A stretch of 64,000 nucleotides of DNA from Pseudidiomarina homiensis (GTDB taxonomy: Bacteria > Pseudomonadota > Gammaproteobacteria > Enterobacterales > Alteromonadaceae), in the NCBI RefSeq assembly GCF_003987225.1, contig NZ_PIPX01000001.1, positions 1,736,001 through 1,800,000 on the forward strand, in the 5' to 3' direction. Below, in pieces: positions 54,546 through 64,000 of this stretch (the stretch's first letter is position 1; the number at the start of each line of letters is the position of its first letter). A program made the position numbers and the translations under genes. The notes under the pieces were generated by a model that was given only the letters and a program-made list of their open reading frames with translations, ran no database searches and was not told the origin of the DNA.

Positions 54546-54866
54546 TTAAACCTGCATATTCATGATTTCTTTGTAGGCGCTGACCAGCTTGTTGCGCACT
54601 TGCACGCCCATATCAAAGGCCAAACCAGCTTTTTGTTTCGCCACCATCACTTCGTTGAGCGACACATTAGGGTCGCCTAACTGAAATGCTGTGGTTTTTG
54701 CGCCCGCTGTTTGTTGCAACTCGTTAATACGTTCAATGGACTGTTTTAACTCGCCAGCAAAACCATTTTTAGCCGGCTCTTGCGCAGCTGTTTGAGGCTG
54801 CGTCGTCGCTTGGCTTTGCAGGGCTTGCATTTTATTTAGTGCCGTTTGAATCGCTGGTACACTCAT
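54546..54866 (-). CDS. fliE: Flagellar hook-basal body protein FliE
   Basis: FliE joins the MS ring to the rod. The 106-residue protein has the conserved C-terminus PNVSLNEVMVAKQKAGLAFD followed by VQVRNKLVSAYKEIMNMQV, including the YKEIMNMQV ending typical of FliE. It is divergent from fliF, with 194 bases between them, as in enterics. No FliA-type site is seen in that gap, consistent with class II control by FlhDC. Confidence 0.96.
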   Translation of the reverse strand: MSVPAIQTALNKMQALQSQATTQPQTAAQEPAKNGFAGELKQSIERINELQQTAGAKTTAFQLGDPNVSLNEVMVAKQKAGLAFDMGVQVRNKLVSAYKEIMNMQV

Positions 54867-55060
54867 TTTTTACTACCTTCCACGCCGGTTCTGTAACTTT
54901 TTACAGCTGCTAAGGTAACAGCTTGCTTCATGGTCGAAAGAAGTAAAAGGCCGTAAAAAAGTACGCTTTTCTTTTCTTTGCCTTGCCTTCACATCCGCAT
55001 AATGTGCTCTAGATAAATCCGTTTTTCATTTGTGTTACAACCCAAGAGTCAATCAGCGAT

Positions 55061-56851
55061 ATGGAAGCAACCCAAGCAACAGCGACTGCCGCCGGAGCCA
55101 CCAAGCCGCAGCCAAACGACAGCAACAACAGCGCAGCCACAAATGGCTCGATTGCTTGGTTGATGGCGATCAAAGAAAACGGTCTTGTACCGCTACTGCT
55201 TGGTGGGGCCGCATTCATTGGCTTGATTTTTGTACTGCTCTTGTGGGTCTCAGCACCGGAATACCGAGTCCTTTATAGTAATTTAAGCGAGGCCGATGGT
55301 GGTCGTATTATCACTGAACTTGATAGTCGCCAGGTCCCCTATCAAATTGATGCCAATGGCACTATCTCCGTTCCTAGTGATCAAGTACACCGCTTGCGTT
55401 TGCAACTCGCTGAACAGGGGCTTCCCAACGCTGGCAACGTTGGTTTTTCATTACTCGACAACCAAGCCTTCGGTATTAGTCAATTCGCTGAAAAAGTAAA
55501 CTTTCAGCGGGCGCTTGAGGGCGAACTTGCCAGCTCGATGGAAGCATTAGGCCCAGTATTGCGCGCCCGCGTCCATCTGGCCATGGCGAAAGACTCGGTG
55601 TTTGTGCGCGACCGTCAGCCGGCAAAAGCGTCTGTGGTGCTAACCTTGCACCCAGGGCGAAAGCTTGGTGACGGGCAGATTCAGGCCATCGTGCACATGG
55701 TATCGAGCAGTGTTGCCGACCTTGCTCCTGATCAGGTCACTGTTGTCGATCAGCACGGCGCCCTGCTTTCGCAAAAGGCGGACAATGATGCCTTAAGCGG
55801 AACAAAGCTCGATTATGTGCGTGAAATTGAACGTACGTATCAACAGCGCATTGAGGCTATCCTGACACCTATTCTCGGCGTCGATAATCTGCAAGCGCAA
55901 GTTGTTGCCGAAGTAGACTTTTCCAAGCGGGAAGCTACTGAGGAACGTTATACCCCGAATCCGACCGCAGAAACCGCGGCAATTCGTAGTATTCAGCGCA
56001 ATCTGAACGTCAACGGCAATGGCAACGGAGCACAAGGCGTTCCCGGCGCATTGACCAACACGCCACCTGGTGTAGAGCCATCCCCTGTAAGCAACGCAGC
56101 GAATGCGGAAAACAACGAGCAAGCGGTCGCCAATAACGACGCTGACGGCAACTACCGTCTACAGCAAGATCAGGTCGTGAATTACGAGCTCGACCGCACC
56201 ATTTCACATATTCAGCACCAACAAGGTGTATTACAGCGCCTATCGGTTGCCGTCGTCGTCAACCATCGCACCAGCACCGATGAAGAAGGTCAGCCAGTTC
56301 TGGTGCCACGCAGCGACGAAGAAATCGAATACATTCAACGCCTCATCCGTCAAGCCATGGGCTTCTCGGCCGAACGTGGTGACCAACTTGAGGTGGTGAA
56401 CACGGCGTTTGTTCCAGAACAAGAAGATCCTGTCGTGCGCGCTTGGTACGAACAACAAGCATTACTCGACTTGATTAAACAAATCATCAAATACGTTGCC
56501 GCTGGCGTCGCAGCATTACTCTTCTACTTACTGGTGTTGCGACCTCTGCTGCGCCGCCGCCAAGCCGCTGTCGAAGCTAGCGCAAGCCCTGCTCAACGCG
56601 GTCAACTCCGTGCTGTAGTTGGCGATGACGACGAGCCCACTGGAGCAAGCAACGCGACAGTCCGTGAACGAGCAACAAGTACTGAAGCAGCTCGCCAAGA
56701 GCCAGTCAAAGACGACTTTAACTGGCCTGAAAAGAACTCGAATCAAAGCTACAACGAAGCACTAACGAAGGCTAAAGAGGCCGCAGAGACGAATCCGCGC
56801 CAAGTCGCGCGAATCTTGCAGAATTGGATTGACGAGGATGACCATGTCTAA
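55061..56851 (+). CDS. fliF: Flagellar MS-ring protein FliF
   Basis: FliF forms the membrane MS ring. It has 596 residues: two membrane helices (about 45-63, LLGGAAFIGLIFVLLLWV, and about 468-490, YVAAGVAALLFYLLVLRPL), a periplasmic region with ring-building motifs (APEYRVLYSNLSEADGG, VPSDQVHRLRLQLAEQGLP) and a C-terminal tail (about 550-596) that binds FliG. It heads fliFGHIJKLMNO. The fliG start lies in its last codons. Confidence 0.98.
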   Translation: MEATQATATAAGATKPQPNDSNNSAATNGSIAWLMAIKENGLVPLLLGGAAFIGLIFVLLLWVSAPEYRVLYSNLSEADGGRIITELDSRQVPYQIDANGTISVPSDQVHRLRLQLAEQGLPNAGNVGFSLLDNQAFGISQFAEKVNFQRALEGELASSMEALGPVLRARVHLAMAKDSVFVRDRQPAKASVVLTLHPGRKLGDGQIQAIVHMVSSSVADLAPDQVTVVDQHGALLSQKADNDALSGTKLDYVREIERTYQQRIEAILTPILGVDNLQAQVVAEVDFSKREATEERYTPNPTAETAAIRSIQRNLNVNGNGNGAQGVPGALTNTPPGVEPSPVSNAANAENNEQAVANNDADGNYRLQQDQVVNYELDRTISHIQHQQGVLQRLSVAVVVNHRTSTDEEGQPVLVPRSDEEIEYIQRLIRQAMGFSAERGDQLEVVNTAFVPEQEDPVVRAWYEQQALLDLIKQIIKYVAAGVAALLFYLLVLRPLLRRRQAAVEASASPAQRGQLRAVVGDDDEPTGASNATVRERATSTEAARQEPVKDDFNWPEKNSNQSYNEALTKAKEAAETNPRQVARILQNWIDEDDHV

Positions 56852-57863
56852 CGCCACGAACGACACCCAACGCCAAGAAATGTCGGGCATTCGCCGTGCC
56901 GCCTTGATGCTGCTCATGCTCGAAGAAGAGTCTGCGGCGGAAGTATTCAAGCACTTCCCGCCAAATATGATTCAAAAAATCAGTAAAGAAATGACCAAGC
57001 TCAATGACGTCTCGCATGCCGAGATAAAACGCGTCCTTGAAGCTTTCCATCAAGACTTGTCGAACACACCGGCGTTAGACAAATACGACGACTATGTTCG
57101 CTCGGTACTTACCAAAGCATTAGGTGCCGATCGCGCCAACACGCTGATCGAAGATGTCTTGGAGCATAAGGTGGGCGGCGTTGGCATTGACGCTCTTAAT
57201 TTGATGGACGTTCCGGAAGTTGCCGAAATGATCAAGGACGAACATCCGCAAATCATTGCAACCATTTTGATTCATCTTGACCGAGCGCAAGCCGCTGGGG
57301 TTTTGGAACTCTTCGAAGAACGTTTACGTAATGACGTAGTTCTCCGTATTGCATCTTTCACAGGTGTGCAGCCTGCAGCCTTGCAAGAACTTACCGAAGT
57401 ACTTGGCGGTATGCTTGACGGCCAGTCGCTGAAACGCAGTAAAATGGGCGGCGTCCGTACTGCCGCTGAAATCCTCAACTTGCTCAGCACCGGCCAAGAA
57501 GACACTGCCTTGGAAAACATTCGTGCCTACAACGACGAATTGGCACAAAAAATCATCGACGAAATGTTCCTATTCGAAAACCTACTCGATTTGGACGACC
57601 GCAGTATTCAAGTATTGCTACGCCAAGTCGAAACATCTTCGTTGGTGGTTGCACTCAAAGGTGCGCCTAATGAATTGGTTGATAAGTTCTTGCGCAACAT
57701 GTCGCAGCGCGCAGGCCAAATCATCCGTGAAGAAATGGAAACCCGCGGTCCTATTCGCGTCTCGCAAGTCGAAACCGAGCAGAAAGCAATTTTGCAAATT
57801 GTTCGACGCTTGGCCGATAGCGGTGAAATTGTCCTAAGCAGTGGTGACGATGCCTACGTTTAA
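56844..57863 (+). CDS. fliG: Flagellar motor switch protein FliG
   Basis: FliG transmits torque between the stator and the rotor. The 339-residue protein has the N-terminal FliF-binding domain (GIRRAALMLLMLEEESAAEV), the EHPQ motif (DEHPQIIATILIHLD) and the C-terminal charged torque helix (LDLDDRSIQVLLRQVETSSL). I start at ATG 56844 with GAGG nine bases upstream and an eight-base overlap with fliF; the frame is open five codons further to a TTG. Confidence 0.97.
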   Translation: MSNATNDTQRQEMSGIRRAALMLLMLEEESAAEVFKHFPPNMIQKISKEMTKLNDVSHAEIKRVLEAFHQDLSNTPALDKYDDYVRSVLTKALGADRANTLIEDVLEHKVGGVGIDALNLMDVPEVAEMIKDEHPQIIATILIHLDRAQAAGVLELFEERLRNDVVLRIASFTGVQPAALQELTEVLGGMLDGQSLKRSKMGGVRTAAEILNLLSTGQEDTALENIRAYNDELAQKIIDEMFLFENLLDLDDRSIQVLLRQVETSSLVVALKGAPNELVDKFLRNMSQRAGQIIREEMETRGPIRVSQVETEQKAILQIVRRLADSGEIVLSSGDDAYV

Positions 57864-58587
57864 GCCTTTTACCAAAGCGGCACAGCCGTTAGAGCAAAAG
57901 CCAGCAGCGCAGCCAGAAGGCGAGTGGCAAGCATGGTCGTTTAAAACATTGCAAGCAGAAAGCGCATCTCCTGCGGTTACAAAAACGCCGCAAAAAGGTT
58001 CGTTTAAGGCACAAGAAGAGCTCAAGCAGCTGCGTGAACAAGCGCGCACCGAGGCTTACGAAAAAGGTTACCAAGAAGGCTTTGAAAAAGGCTCCGCAGA
58101 AGGTTATAGCGCAGGCAAAGAAACTGCCGAAAAAGAAGTCGCACAGGCTTTTGAGGAGCGTTGCCAAACGACCTTGAGCCCGCTAAATACCATGCTCTCA
58201 GAGCTTGAGGGTGCATTGCAAAGCATTGACGAACAGCTCGCCGAAAGCCTCGTGCAGTTGGCTGTGACTGTCGGTCGCCAACTTGCCGGCGAGGCATTGC
58301 AAACGCACCCCGAAGAAATTCTAACGCTGGTGCGCGAAATCATTCACGAAGACCCATTTATTAAAGACCGTCCAACCTTGTTGTTGCACCCAGAGGACGC
58401 ACCGATAGTACAAGAGCATCTCAATGACGAGCTGAAAACGCACGGTTGGCGCGTCCGACAAGACGAAAAGCTTGAGCGTGGCGGCTGTCGCTTGGTCAGC
58501 TCTCAGGGCGAAATCGACGCCACCATTGAAGCGCGTTGGGAACGTATCATCAGTCAATTGCGGGGGCGTAGTGAACAGCACAGCTAA
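57850..58587 (+). CDS. fliH: Flagellar export ATPase regulator FliH
   Basis: FliH binds FliI and docks it at the export gate. The 245-residue protein has the GxxxG-repeat helix typical of FliH ([17 protein letters not shown], about 78-94), then the coiled region and a C-terminal domain ([30 protein letters not shown]). ATG 57850 is taken as start; GTG at 57841 or 57844 is possible. It overlaps fliG by 14 bases and fliI by 17. Confidence 0.94.
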   Translation: MPTFKPFTKAAQPLEQKPAAQPEGEWQAWSFKTLQAESASPAVTKTPQKGSFKAQEELKQLREQARTEAYEKGYQEGFEKGSAEGYSAGKETAEKEVAQAFEERCQTTLSPLNTMLSELEGALQSIDEQLAESLVQLAVTVGRQLAGEALQTHPEEILTLVREIIHEDPFIKDRPTLLLHPEDAPIVQEHLNDELKTHGWRVRQDEKLERGGCRLVSSQGEIDATIEARWERIISQLRGRSEQHS

Positions 58588-59932
58588 CTCCATAAGCCAT
58601 TGGCAAAGTACTCTTGCAAGTGTTTCTCAGCGGGTGGCCGACCACCAACGCTGGTTTGCTTGCGGGCGTCTGGTCCGCGCTACTGGCATGGTCCTCGAAG
58701 CCGTCGGCTTGAAACTTCCGGTTGGCAGTGCCTGTGAAATTGTTGGCGAGCACATCACTCTTGAAGCAGAAGTTGTTGGCTTCGCGGATGACATTACGTT
58801 TTTAATGCCGCTTGAATCGGTCCAAAACCTCACCCCTGGAGCGCGCGTCATCCCGATGGGCGGTACCACGACAAAGCGCCGCTTTCCGCTTGGTGAAGCA
58901 CTTCTCGGACGGGTCGTTGACGGTTCCGGTCGCCCGTTGGACGGGCAAAAGTTAGCAAAAGGAACACGTTACGGCGAATTAGCCTCGGCACAAATCAATC
59001 CCATGCAACGGGCGCCCATTAAACAGCCCATTGACGTTGGTATCCGCGCCATCAATGCGTTACTTAGCGTGGGCCGCGGCCAACGTATCGGTCTTTTTGC
59101 TGGTTCTGGGGTAGGTAAGTCGGTCCTGCTCGGTATGATGGCGCGTTACACCAAAGCTGATGTCATTGTCGTCGGCCTAATCGGTGAACGGGGCCGCGAA
59201 GTTCAAGAATTTATTGAGAGTATCTTAGGTGAGCAAGGGCGCCAACGCTCGGTGGTGGTGGCAGCCCCAGCTGATGCCTCGCCGCTGCAACGATTGCAAG
59301 GCGCATCCTATGCCACACGGCTGGCGGAAGACTTTCGTGATCAGGGTAAGAACGTCCTGTTGATTATGGATTCCCTTACGCGCTATGCCATGGCACAACG
59401 TGAAATTGCGCTAGCAATTGGCGAACCACCAGTCACCAAAGGCTATCCGCCCAGCGTTTTTGCCAAGCTACCAGCTTTGGTTGAGCGCGCAGGTAATGGC
59501 CGCCGAGGGAGTGGCTCGATTACCGCTTTTTACACCGTGCTCACCGAGGGCGATGATCAACAAGATCCTATTGCGGATGCAACCCGCGCCATACTCGACG
59601 GTCACATCGTGTTGTCACGAGAACTCGCCGACAGCGGTCATTATCCAGCGATCGACATCGAAGCTTCGATTAGCCGTGTGATGCCGGCAGTCGTGCAACA
59701 ACAACAAGTCATCGCCGCGCAAAAAATCAAAAAGCTATTCTCGGTCTACCAACGCAACCGAGACCTTGTCAGTGTTGGGGCTTACAGTCCCGGACACGAT
59801 CCATTGCTTGACCAAGCGGTGCAAAAATTCCCCCGCATCGAGTCGTTTTTGCAGCAGCAAATGGATGAACAAGCCACTTTTGAGGCCGCTATTAAAAGCT
59901 TAGATTTGCTTTTAGGAGGGCATAATGAATAG
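58571..59932 (+). CDS. fliI: Flagellum-specific export ATPase FliI
   Basis: FliI is the F1-beta-like ATPase of the flagellar type III export system. The 453-residue protein has Walker A ([19 protein letters not shown]), the [10 protein letters not shown] motif, Walker B ([18 protein letters not shown]) and [20 protein letters not shown]. The start is GTG 58571, inside the fliH end, preceded by GGGGGC; the frame is open 33 codons more but that part is fliH coding and would be too long for FliI. Confidence 0.96.
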   Translation: MNSTANSISHWQSTLASVSQRVADHQRWFACGRLVRATGMVLEAVGLKLPVGSACEIVGEHITLEAEVVGFADDITFLMPLESVQNLTPGARVIPMGGTTTKRRFPLGEALLGRVVDGSGRPLDGQKLAKGTRYGELASAQINPMQRAPIKQPIDVGIRAINALLSVGRGQRIGLFAGSGVGKSVLLGMMARYTKADVIVVGLIGERGREVQEFIESILGEQGRQRSVVVAAPADASPLQRLQGASYATRLAEDFRDQGKNVLLIMDSLTRYAMAQREIALAIGEPPVTKGYPPSVFAKLPALVERAGNGRRGSGSITAFYTVLTEGDDQQDPIADATRAILDGHIVLSRELADSGHYPAIDIEASISRVMPAVVQQQQVIAAQKIKKLFSVYQRNRDLVSVGAYSPGHDPLLDQAVQKFPRIESFLQQQMDEQATFEAAIKSLDLLLGGHNE

Positions 59933-60374
59933 TGTCGCATTAGCTCATTTGACTGAACAAGCTGAGAAAGCACGCACGCAAGCGGCGCAATTGCTTGCTG
60001 AGGACCGCAATAACAAAGAAAAGATTGCGCAACAGTTACAAATGCTTCAGCAGTATCGTCACGAGTACGCTCTGCAGCTACAGCAGCAAATGCGGATTGG
60101 TATTCAGTCGACCATGCTTGGTACCTATCGCGCCTTCTTGGCCAGTCTTGACCGAGCTATCGCGCAGGCCCAAGAAGCACTAACACAAAATGAAGAACGC
60201 GTTGCGAAAAGTAAGCAAAAGTGGTTAGAAAAACAGCGTCGCTGGCAATCGTTTGACCTTTTGCAAGAGCGTCAACACGCAAGCATAAAACAGCAACGTG
60301 AACGTGCCGAACAACGGCAGAACGACGAATTATCACTGACGATGTATTTGCGCCATCGACGCAAAACAACTTGA
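59925..60374 (+). CDS. fliJ: Flagellar export protein FliJ
   Basis: FliJ is a coiled-coil protein, like the gamma subunit of F1-ATPase, that links FliI to FlhA. The 149-residue, Gln/Arg-rich helical protein ([37 protein letters not shown]) fits the family in size, composition and place. It overlaps fliI by eight bases. Sequence conservation in FliJ is low, so position carries much of the call. Confidence 0.92.
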   Translation: MNSVALAHLTEQAEKARTQAAQLLAEDRNNKEKIAQQLQMLQQYRHEYALQLQQQMRIGIQSTMLGTYRAFLASLDRAIAQAQEALTQNEERVAKSKQKWLEKQRRWQSFDLLQERQHASIKQQRERAEQRQNDELSLTMYLRHRRKTT

Positions 60375-60384
60375 GGATACACAC

Positions 60385-61818
60385 ATGGTTCAACTCGCTT
60401 TACTGAAAGCTCTGACGCACGCCTTTAGTGCGCGTCAAGATGCGAACCAAGACTCCCACACGCGAGGCGAAGGTGCGTTCGCTGATGTTTTTCAGGCGCT
60501 TTCATCCCAGCCAACCGAACAAACAGCTGGCCAGAACGCTATGCAACTCGCCTCGCGTGATTTTTCCTCGGTTGAAGACATCGAAGCAATGGTATCGCCC
60601 GACGCAGCACAGTGGTTAGCAATGCAAAATGCGCAATTGCAACTGGTAGCCCAGCGTGCGCAAGAGCCTTCTAAAGGCGACGTTCAGCAACTGCCAAAAC
60701 CAGAGCTTACCGCAACAGTGCGGGCGAATAACGCAGCTCTCGACCCTTTACCGATCGGCCAACGTGACATTGCTACTGCTGCCCTGACCAATTCGGGGAA
60801 TCCTAAAGCACATTCTCACGGAACGAACCCGGCTCCTGCCGACGGTGTGCAAGCATCGGCCGAGGCCACCCCACAAAATAAAACGAATGCCGCCCAGCAA
60901 GTTACCGAACAGGCTGCATTAGCCCGTAAAGAAATGGCAGGCACTCTTGTAACGACCAATGCAACGGCAACTGCGAGCCCAGCCAACGGTCAGGCCTCCA
61001 TGATGAGCCAAGAGCTGGCACAACATGAGCGTATGCAGCAGCGCGTAGAAGTAGCTCGCGCAGCCGAACAGCAAAGCGCTAGTGGCAATGCTGCCGCGCG
61101 CGATTCATCTCGTGCGGCGACAGAAAGCTTAAAAGCAGCGCAAATGACTGCGACCAATGCGAACCGTTCTGCCGAACAGCAAGTTCCAACATTAACAAGT
61201 ACATCATCGTCGGCCGCATTTGCAGCTGAAAATTTAACCGGCGTAAGTACTTCGGCAACGTTATCGGCGTCGGAGTCAGCGCAAACAAGCCAACCGCACG
61301 CACTACAAACTATTCAAGTCGTCACCACTGAGCGAGCGCAAATGCCTGCTGCGGTGAACCAAGCATCGGTATTACAACCGTCGGTCGGAACTCAAGCGTG
61401 GCAAGCACAACTTAATGACTCGGTCGTGCAAATGGTGATGCGCAATCAGAATGAAATGACATTGCATTTACGGCCAGCGGATCTAGGCCCACTGCAGATT
61501 CAATTGATTCAAGATGACAAAGCAACACAGTTGCACATTTTGACGCATAGCCAACACGTTCGTGGCGCTCTAGAAAACGCCTTACCAATGTTACGTGAAG
61601 CGTTGCAAGCCCAAGGCTTACAGTTGGCTGACAGTACCGTCAGTCAGCAACAAAGCTCTTGGCAGCAGTCTGGCCAGCAGGAGCAACAACAATCGACTCG
61701 ACAATCGCCAAACAACCCTTTAGATTTGCGCGAATCCGCCGAAAATAATAGTGAAGAAATGGCGGCTAACCAAAGTTCCCGTGTTCCAGATGATGGTCGC
61801 GTGGATCTTTATGCATAG
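60385..61818 (+). CDS. fliK: Flagellar hook-length control protein FliK
   Basis: FliK measures hook length and triggers the FlhB switch. The 477-residue protein has a long, low-complexity Ala/Gln/Thr-rich N-terminal ruler region (about 1-335). The C-terminal Flg_hook domain (about 340-430) has NEMTLHLRPADLGPLQIQL and NALPMLREALQAQGLQLAD. The tail is Gln/Ser-rich. It starts ten bases after fliJ. Confidence 0.95.
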   Translation: MVQLALLKALTHAFSARQDANQDSHTRGEGAFADVFQALSSQPTEQTAGQNAMQLASRDFSSVEDIEAMVSPDAAQWLAMQNAQLQLVAQRAQEPSKGDVQQLPKPELTATVRANNAALDPLPIGQRDIATAALTNSGNPKAHSHGTNPAPADGVQASAEATPQNKTNAAQQVTEQAALARKEMAGTLVTTNATATASPANGQASMMSQELAQHERMQQRVEVARAAEQQSASGNAAARDSSRAATESLKAAQMTATNANRSAEQQVPTLTSTSSSAAFAAENLTGVSTSATLSASESAQTSQPHALQTIQVVTTERAQMPAAVNQASVLQPSVGTQAWQAQLNDSVVQMVMRNQNEMTLHLRPADLGPLQIQLIQDDKATQLHILTHSQHVRGALENALPMLREALQAQGLQLADSTVSQQQSSWQQSGQQEQQQSTRQSPNNPLDLRESAENNSEEMAANQSSRVPDDGRVDLYA

Positions 61819-61850
61819 ATAGGAATGCGTAGAAATAAAGGAGCGCAGTA

Positions 61851-62345
61851 ATGGCAACAAAGAAAGAGCAAGCAGCACAACAAGCAAAATCGAGTTCAAA
61901 ACTGCTTTATGTGCTCGTGTTTTTTATGATGATCCTAGTAGCTTTAAATACTTGGCTGCTATGGGACACACGCTCGATTGCAGCGCAAGCTGCAGCCGGG
62001 AATGGACAACCTGTCGAGCAGGAAAGTGCTGATCCAGTCTTTCTTTCGATTTCACCGTTTACCGTGAACCTAGCGAGTGATCAATTTGGTCCGCGGCTAC
62101 TTTATGCTGGGCTAACCCTTGAATTACCGAGCGACAAGGTTAAAGAAACCCTGAACAAAAATATGCCACAGGTGCGCAACCGCTTGCTGGTTTTATTGTC
62201 AGGTCAACGTGCAGAGAAGATTGCCCAATCGGAAGGCAAGAAGACGCTCGCACAATCGATTGCTAGCACGTTAAGCCAACCGTACAACGGCGATGAACCC
62301 ATTGAAATCAATGATGTGCTCTTTACCGAATTTATTGTGCAGTAA
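61851..62345 (+). CDS. fliL: Flagellar basal-body protein FliL
   Basis: FliL surrounds and stabilises the stator. The 164-residue protein has one N-terminal membrane helix (about 18-40, LLYVLVFFMMILVALNTWLL) and a periplasmic SPFH-like domain with the start FLSISPFTVNLAS. AAGGAG is the ribosome site. It is followed ten bases later by fliM. Confidence 0.96.
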   Translation: MATKKEQAAQQAKSSSKLLYVLVFFMMILVALNTWLLWDTRSIAAQAAAGNGQPVEQESADPVFLSISPFTVNLASDQFGPRLLYAGLTLELPSDKVKETLNKNMPQVRNRLLVLLSGQRAEKIAQSEGKKTLAQSIASTLSQPYNGDEPIEINDVLFTEFIVQ

Positions 62346-62354
62346 AGGAAGAAC

Positions 62355-63440
62355 ATGAGTAACGGCCACCAACTTTCGCAAGACGAACTTGACGCTATGC
62401 TTGCTACGTCCGATGTCGGACGTGGCGAAGCTGCGCCTGATCCGTCGCAAAAGTTGTCCAGCAAAACCAAAAAAAAGGTCTCTCAACAGCCCTTTGACCC
62501 AGCCTCTCAGGCACGCATTGTACGTGAGCGCTTACATACTCTAGAAGTCATTAATGAAAGGTTTGCGCGCCAGTTTCGCATGAATTTGTTTAACCTATTG
62601 CGACGCAACGCCGACATCACTGTAGAGTCTGTACGTTACCAACGGTTTAGTGATTTTGCTGAGGCCACACCGTCACCATCGAATATCAATATGATTTCGA
62701 TGAAACCTCTGCGTGGCAGCGCATTGATTGTCTTTCCGCATGCACTCGTGTCATTGATTGTCGAAAACCTATTTGGTGGTGATGGCCGTTTTATGACGCG
62801 TAACGAAGCGCGTGAATTCACTGGCACGGAGCAGCGCATCATTACTCGCGTCCTGAATTTAGCAATGGACGCCTATCAAGAATCTTGGCGTGCAGTACAC
62901 CCGCTCGACATAAGTTTTATCCGTTCCGAAATACAGTCAAAGTTTGCGACGATTACCAGCTCACCGAGCGAAATAGTGGTCACGACGACATTTCATTTAG
63001 AGGTGGGGCAGCTCGAGAGTAATTTCTCGATTTGCATGCCATACGCAATGGTTGAGCCGTTGCGGGAAAAACTCACAAATTTGCGCGCGGATCTTGGCGG
63101 TAATCGCAATGACCAGGCTTGGCGGGAACGCATCAGTCATGAGGTGCAACAGTCACATGTCGAGCTTATTGCCGACTTTGTCGAACTGCCACTACGGTTA
63201 CCTCAGGTGATGTCGCTCAAACCCGGTGATGTGCTTCCTATCGATCTTCCGGAAACAGTCCTAGCGACCGTTAATGGCTTGCCCATGCTGGAATGCGAGT
63301 TCGGTAGCACCGATGAAAACCGTGCGCTAAAAGTGAAGCGCGTACTGAATAATCATCGTTTCCCTGATTCAATTTTTAAGGAGCGCAAGAACAGCGTGTT
63401 CTCGCCAATGCGCGCCAAGGAGTATGATCATGACGAATAA
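62355..63440 (+). CDS. fliM: Flagellar motor switch protein FliM
   Basis: FliM binds CheY-P and sits in the C ring. The 361-residue protein starts with the CheY-binding LSQDELDAMLA, then a CheC-like middle domain (ISMKPLRGSALIVF, VENLFGGDGRF with the GGxG motif) and a C-terminal SpoA domain (LKPGDVLPIDLPE). It overlaps fliN by 11 bases. Confidence 0.98.
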   Translation: MSNGHQLSQDELDAMLATSDVGRGEAAPDPSQKLSSKTKKKVSQQPFDPASQARIVRERLHTLEVINERFARQFRMNLFNLLRRNADITVESVRYQRFSDFAEATPSPSNINMISMKPLRGSALIVFPHALVSLIVENLFGGDGRFMTRNEAREFTGTEQRIITRVLNLAMDAYQESWRAVHPLDISFIRSEIQSKFATITSSPSEIVVTTTFHLEVGQLESNFSICMPYAMVEPLREKLTNLRADLGGNRNDQAWRERISHEVQQSHVELIADFVELPLRLPQVMSLKPGDVLPIDLPETVLATVNGLPMLECEFGSTDENRALKVKRVLNNHRFPDSIFKERKNSVFSPMRAKEYDHDE

Positions 63441-63834
63441 AGACAAAAGCCAAGAGACGGCTCAAGCAACGGAACAAACCGAGGATCAAGAGCAACCTTG
63501 GGATGAAGCATTAGCGGAAGCGGAAACCACGCATAGCGAAACCGTCGCGAATAGCGCTACCAAGCCAGCAATGAATGATCTTGATCTGATTATGGACATT
63601 CCGGTGAAGCTTAGCGTTGAGCTTGGACGTACCAAAATCACGATCAAACAACTCTTAGAGCTAGCACAAGGTTCCGTCGTCGAACTCGACGGCTTAGCCG
63701 GCGAGCCCATGGATATTCTTATCAACGGTTATTTGATTGCCCAAGGTGAAGTTGTCGTCTTAGATGATAAATATGGCATCCGCATCACCGAAATTGTCAC
63801 GCCATCAGAACGTGTACAAAAGTTGAACCGATAA
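63430..63834 (+). CDS. fliN: Flagellar motor switch protein FliN
   Basis: FliN forms the base of the C ring. The 134-residue protein has an acidic N-terminal region (about 1-50) and the SpoA domain (DLIMDIPVKLSVELGRTKIT, then VVELDGLAGEPMDILINGYL, GIRITEIV). I start at ATG 63430, seven bases after AAGGAG; an ATG two codons earlier is too close to that site. Confidence 0.97.
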   Translation: MTNKDKSQETAQATEQTEDQEQPWDEALAEAETTHSETVANSATKPAMNDLDLIMDIPVKLSVELGRTKITIKQLLELAQGSVVELDGLAGEPMDILINGYLIAQGEVVVLDDKYGIRITEIVTPSERVQKLNR

Positions 63835-64000
63835 TGACTGCGACTACCTCGCCACAACCTTTAGAAATGACCAGCAGTCTTGCCTTATTTGGGCAAGTTG
63901 TCGGTATCCTCTTGCTGATTATTCTACTGATTTTATTTTGTGGCTGGGTCTTTAAGCGCGTTGCTTTAAACGGCAACAATGCACAAAAATGGACAAAAAT
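63834..64000 (+). CDS. fliO: Flagellar export protein FliO, cut by the window edge
   Basis: The first 55 codons are present. The start ATG overlaps the fliN stop by one base (TAATG). There is a short polar N-terminus, then a hydrophobic helix (FGQVVGILLLIILLILFCGW) and FKRV, as expected for FliO, the small single-pass assembly factor of the FliPQR gate that follows fliN. The identity rests on position and topology. Confidence 0.85.
   Translation, partial: MTATTSPQPLEMTSSLALFGQVVGILLLIILLILFCGWVFKRVALNGNNAQKWTK

Overview
The window is about 64 kb of a gammaproteobacterial chromosome around the dnaA region. Both the protein families and the gene order are those of Alteromonadales-type genomes: polA, aroE, hemF, tsaC, smg, dprA, a LysM gene, def, fmt, rsmB, trkA, trkH, slt, fadBA, tusA, tag, glyQS, gyrB, recF, dnaN, dnaA, then rpmH, rnpA, yidD, yidC, mnmE. 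An Idiomarinaceae-like host is my best guess. It rests on remembered gene order and not on a search.

Layout. (1) 1-245: the tail of an unknown gene, then a likely small RNA downstream of polA with its own sigma-E-like promoter. (2) 246-9692: polA, a small unknown gene, aroE back to back with a truncated haemoglobin, and a minus-strand run LysM-dprA-smg-zinc ribbon-tsaC-hemF. (3) 9774-18000: def-fmt-rsmB-trkA on plus, converging on trkH-yigZ-slt. (4) 18086-23125: the fadBA beta-oxidation operon behind a PsrA-like operator, tusA, a palindromic repeat element, a GNAT acetyltransferase and tag. (5) 23225-36484: glyQS, the dnaA-dnaN-recF-gyrB operon with two perfect parS sites inside recF, and the rpmH-rnpA-yidD-yidC-mnmE operon. 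(6) 36494-64000: a flagellar locus that runs off the right edge.

The flagellar locus is the unusual part. It has the master regulator FlhDC, sigma-28 (FliA), and the order flhD-flhC-motA-motB-flhB-flhA-flhF-(flhG)-fliA, familiar from betaproteobacteria and halomonads and unlike the FlrA/FlrC-controlled polar clusters usual in Alteromonadales. The rest is flhX, a FliK-like gene, fliTSD, a PilZ/HD-GYP fusion, two flagellins, an unknown helical protein, flaG, fliE and fliFGHIJKLMNO. I found six well-formed FliA promoters (TAAAG-type -35, 11-base spacer, CGATA-type -10) in front of motA, fliD, the PilZ/HD-GYP gene, both flagellins and flaG.

The most interesting gene is at 37215-37700, in the flhG position. 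It encodes only 161 residues. It keeps the N-terminal DQAxxLR motif, which in FlhG stimulates the FlhF GTPase, but its P-loop is eroded and the middle of the MinD-like ATPase is missing. Its partner FlhF has an intact GTPase plus an uncharacterised C-terminal extension of about 340 residues. Together they look like a remodelled FlhF/FlhG number-and-place control system inside an FlhDC-controlled flagellum.

No tRNA, rRNA, CRISPR array, insertion sequence or integrase was seen.
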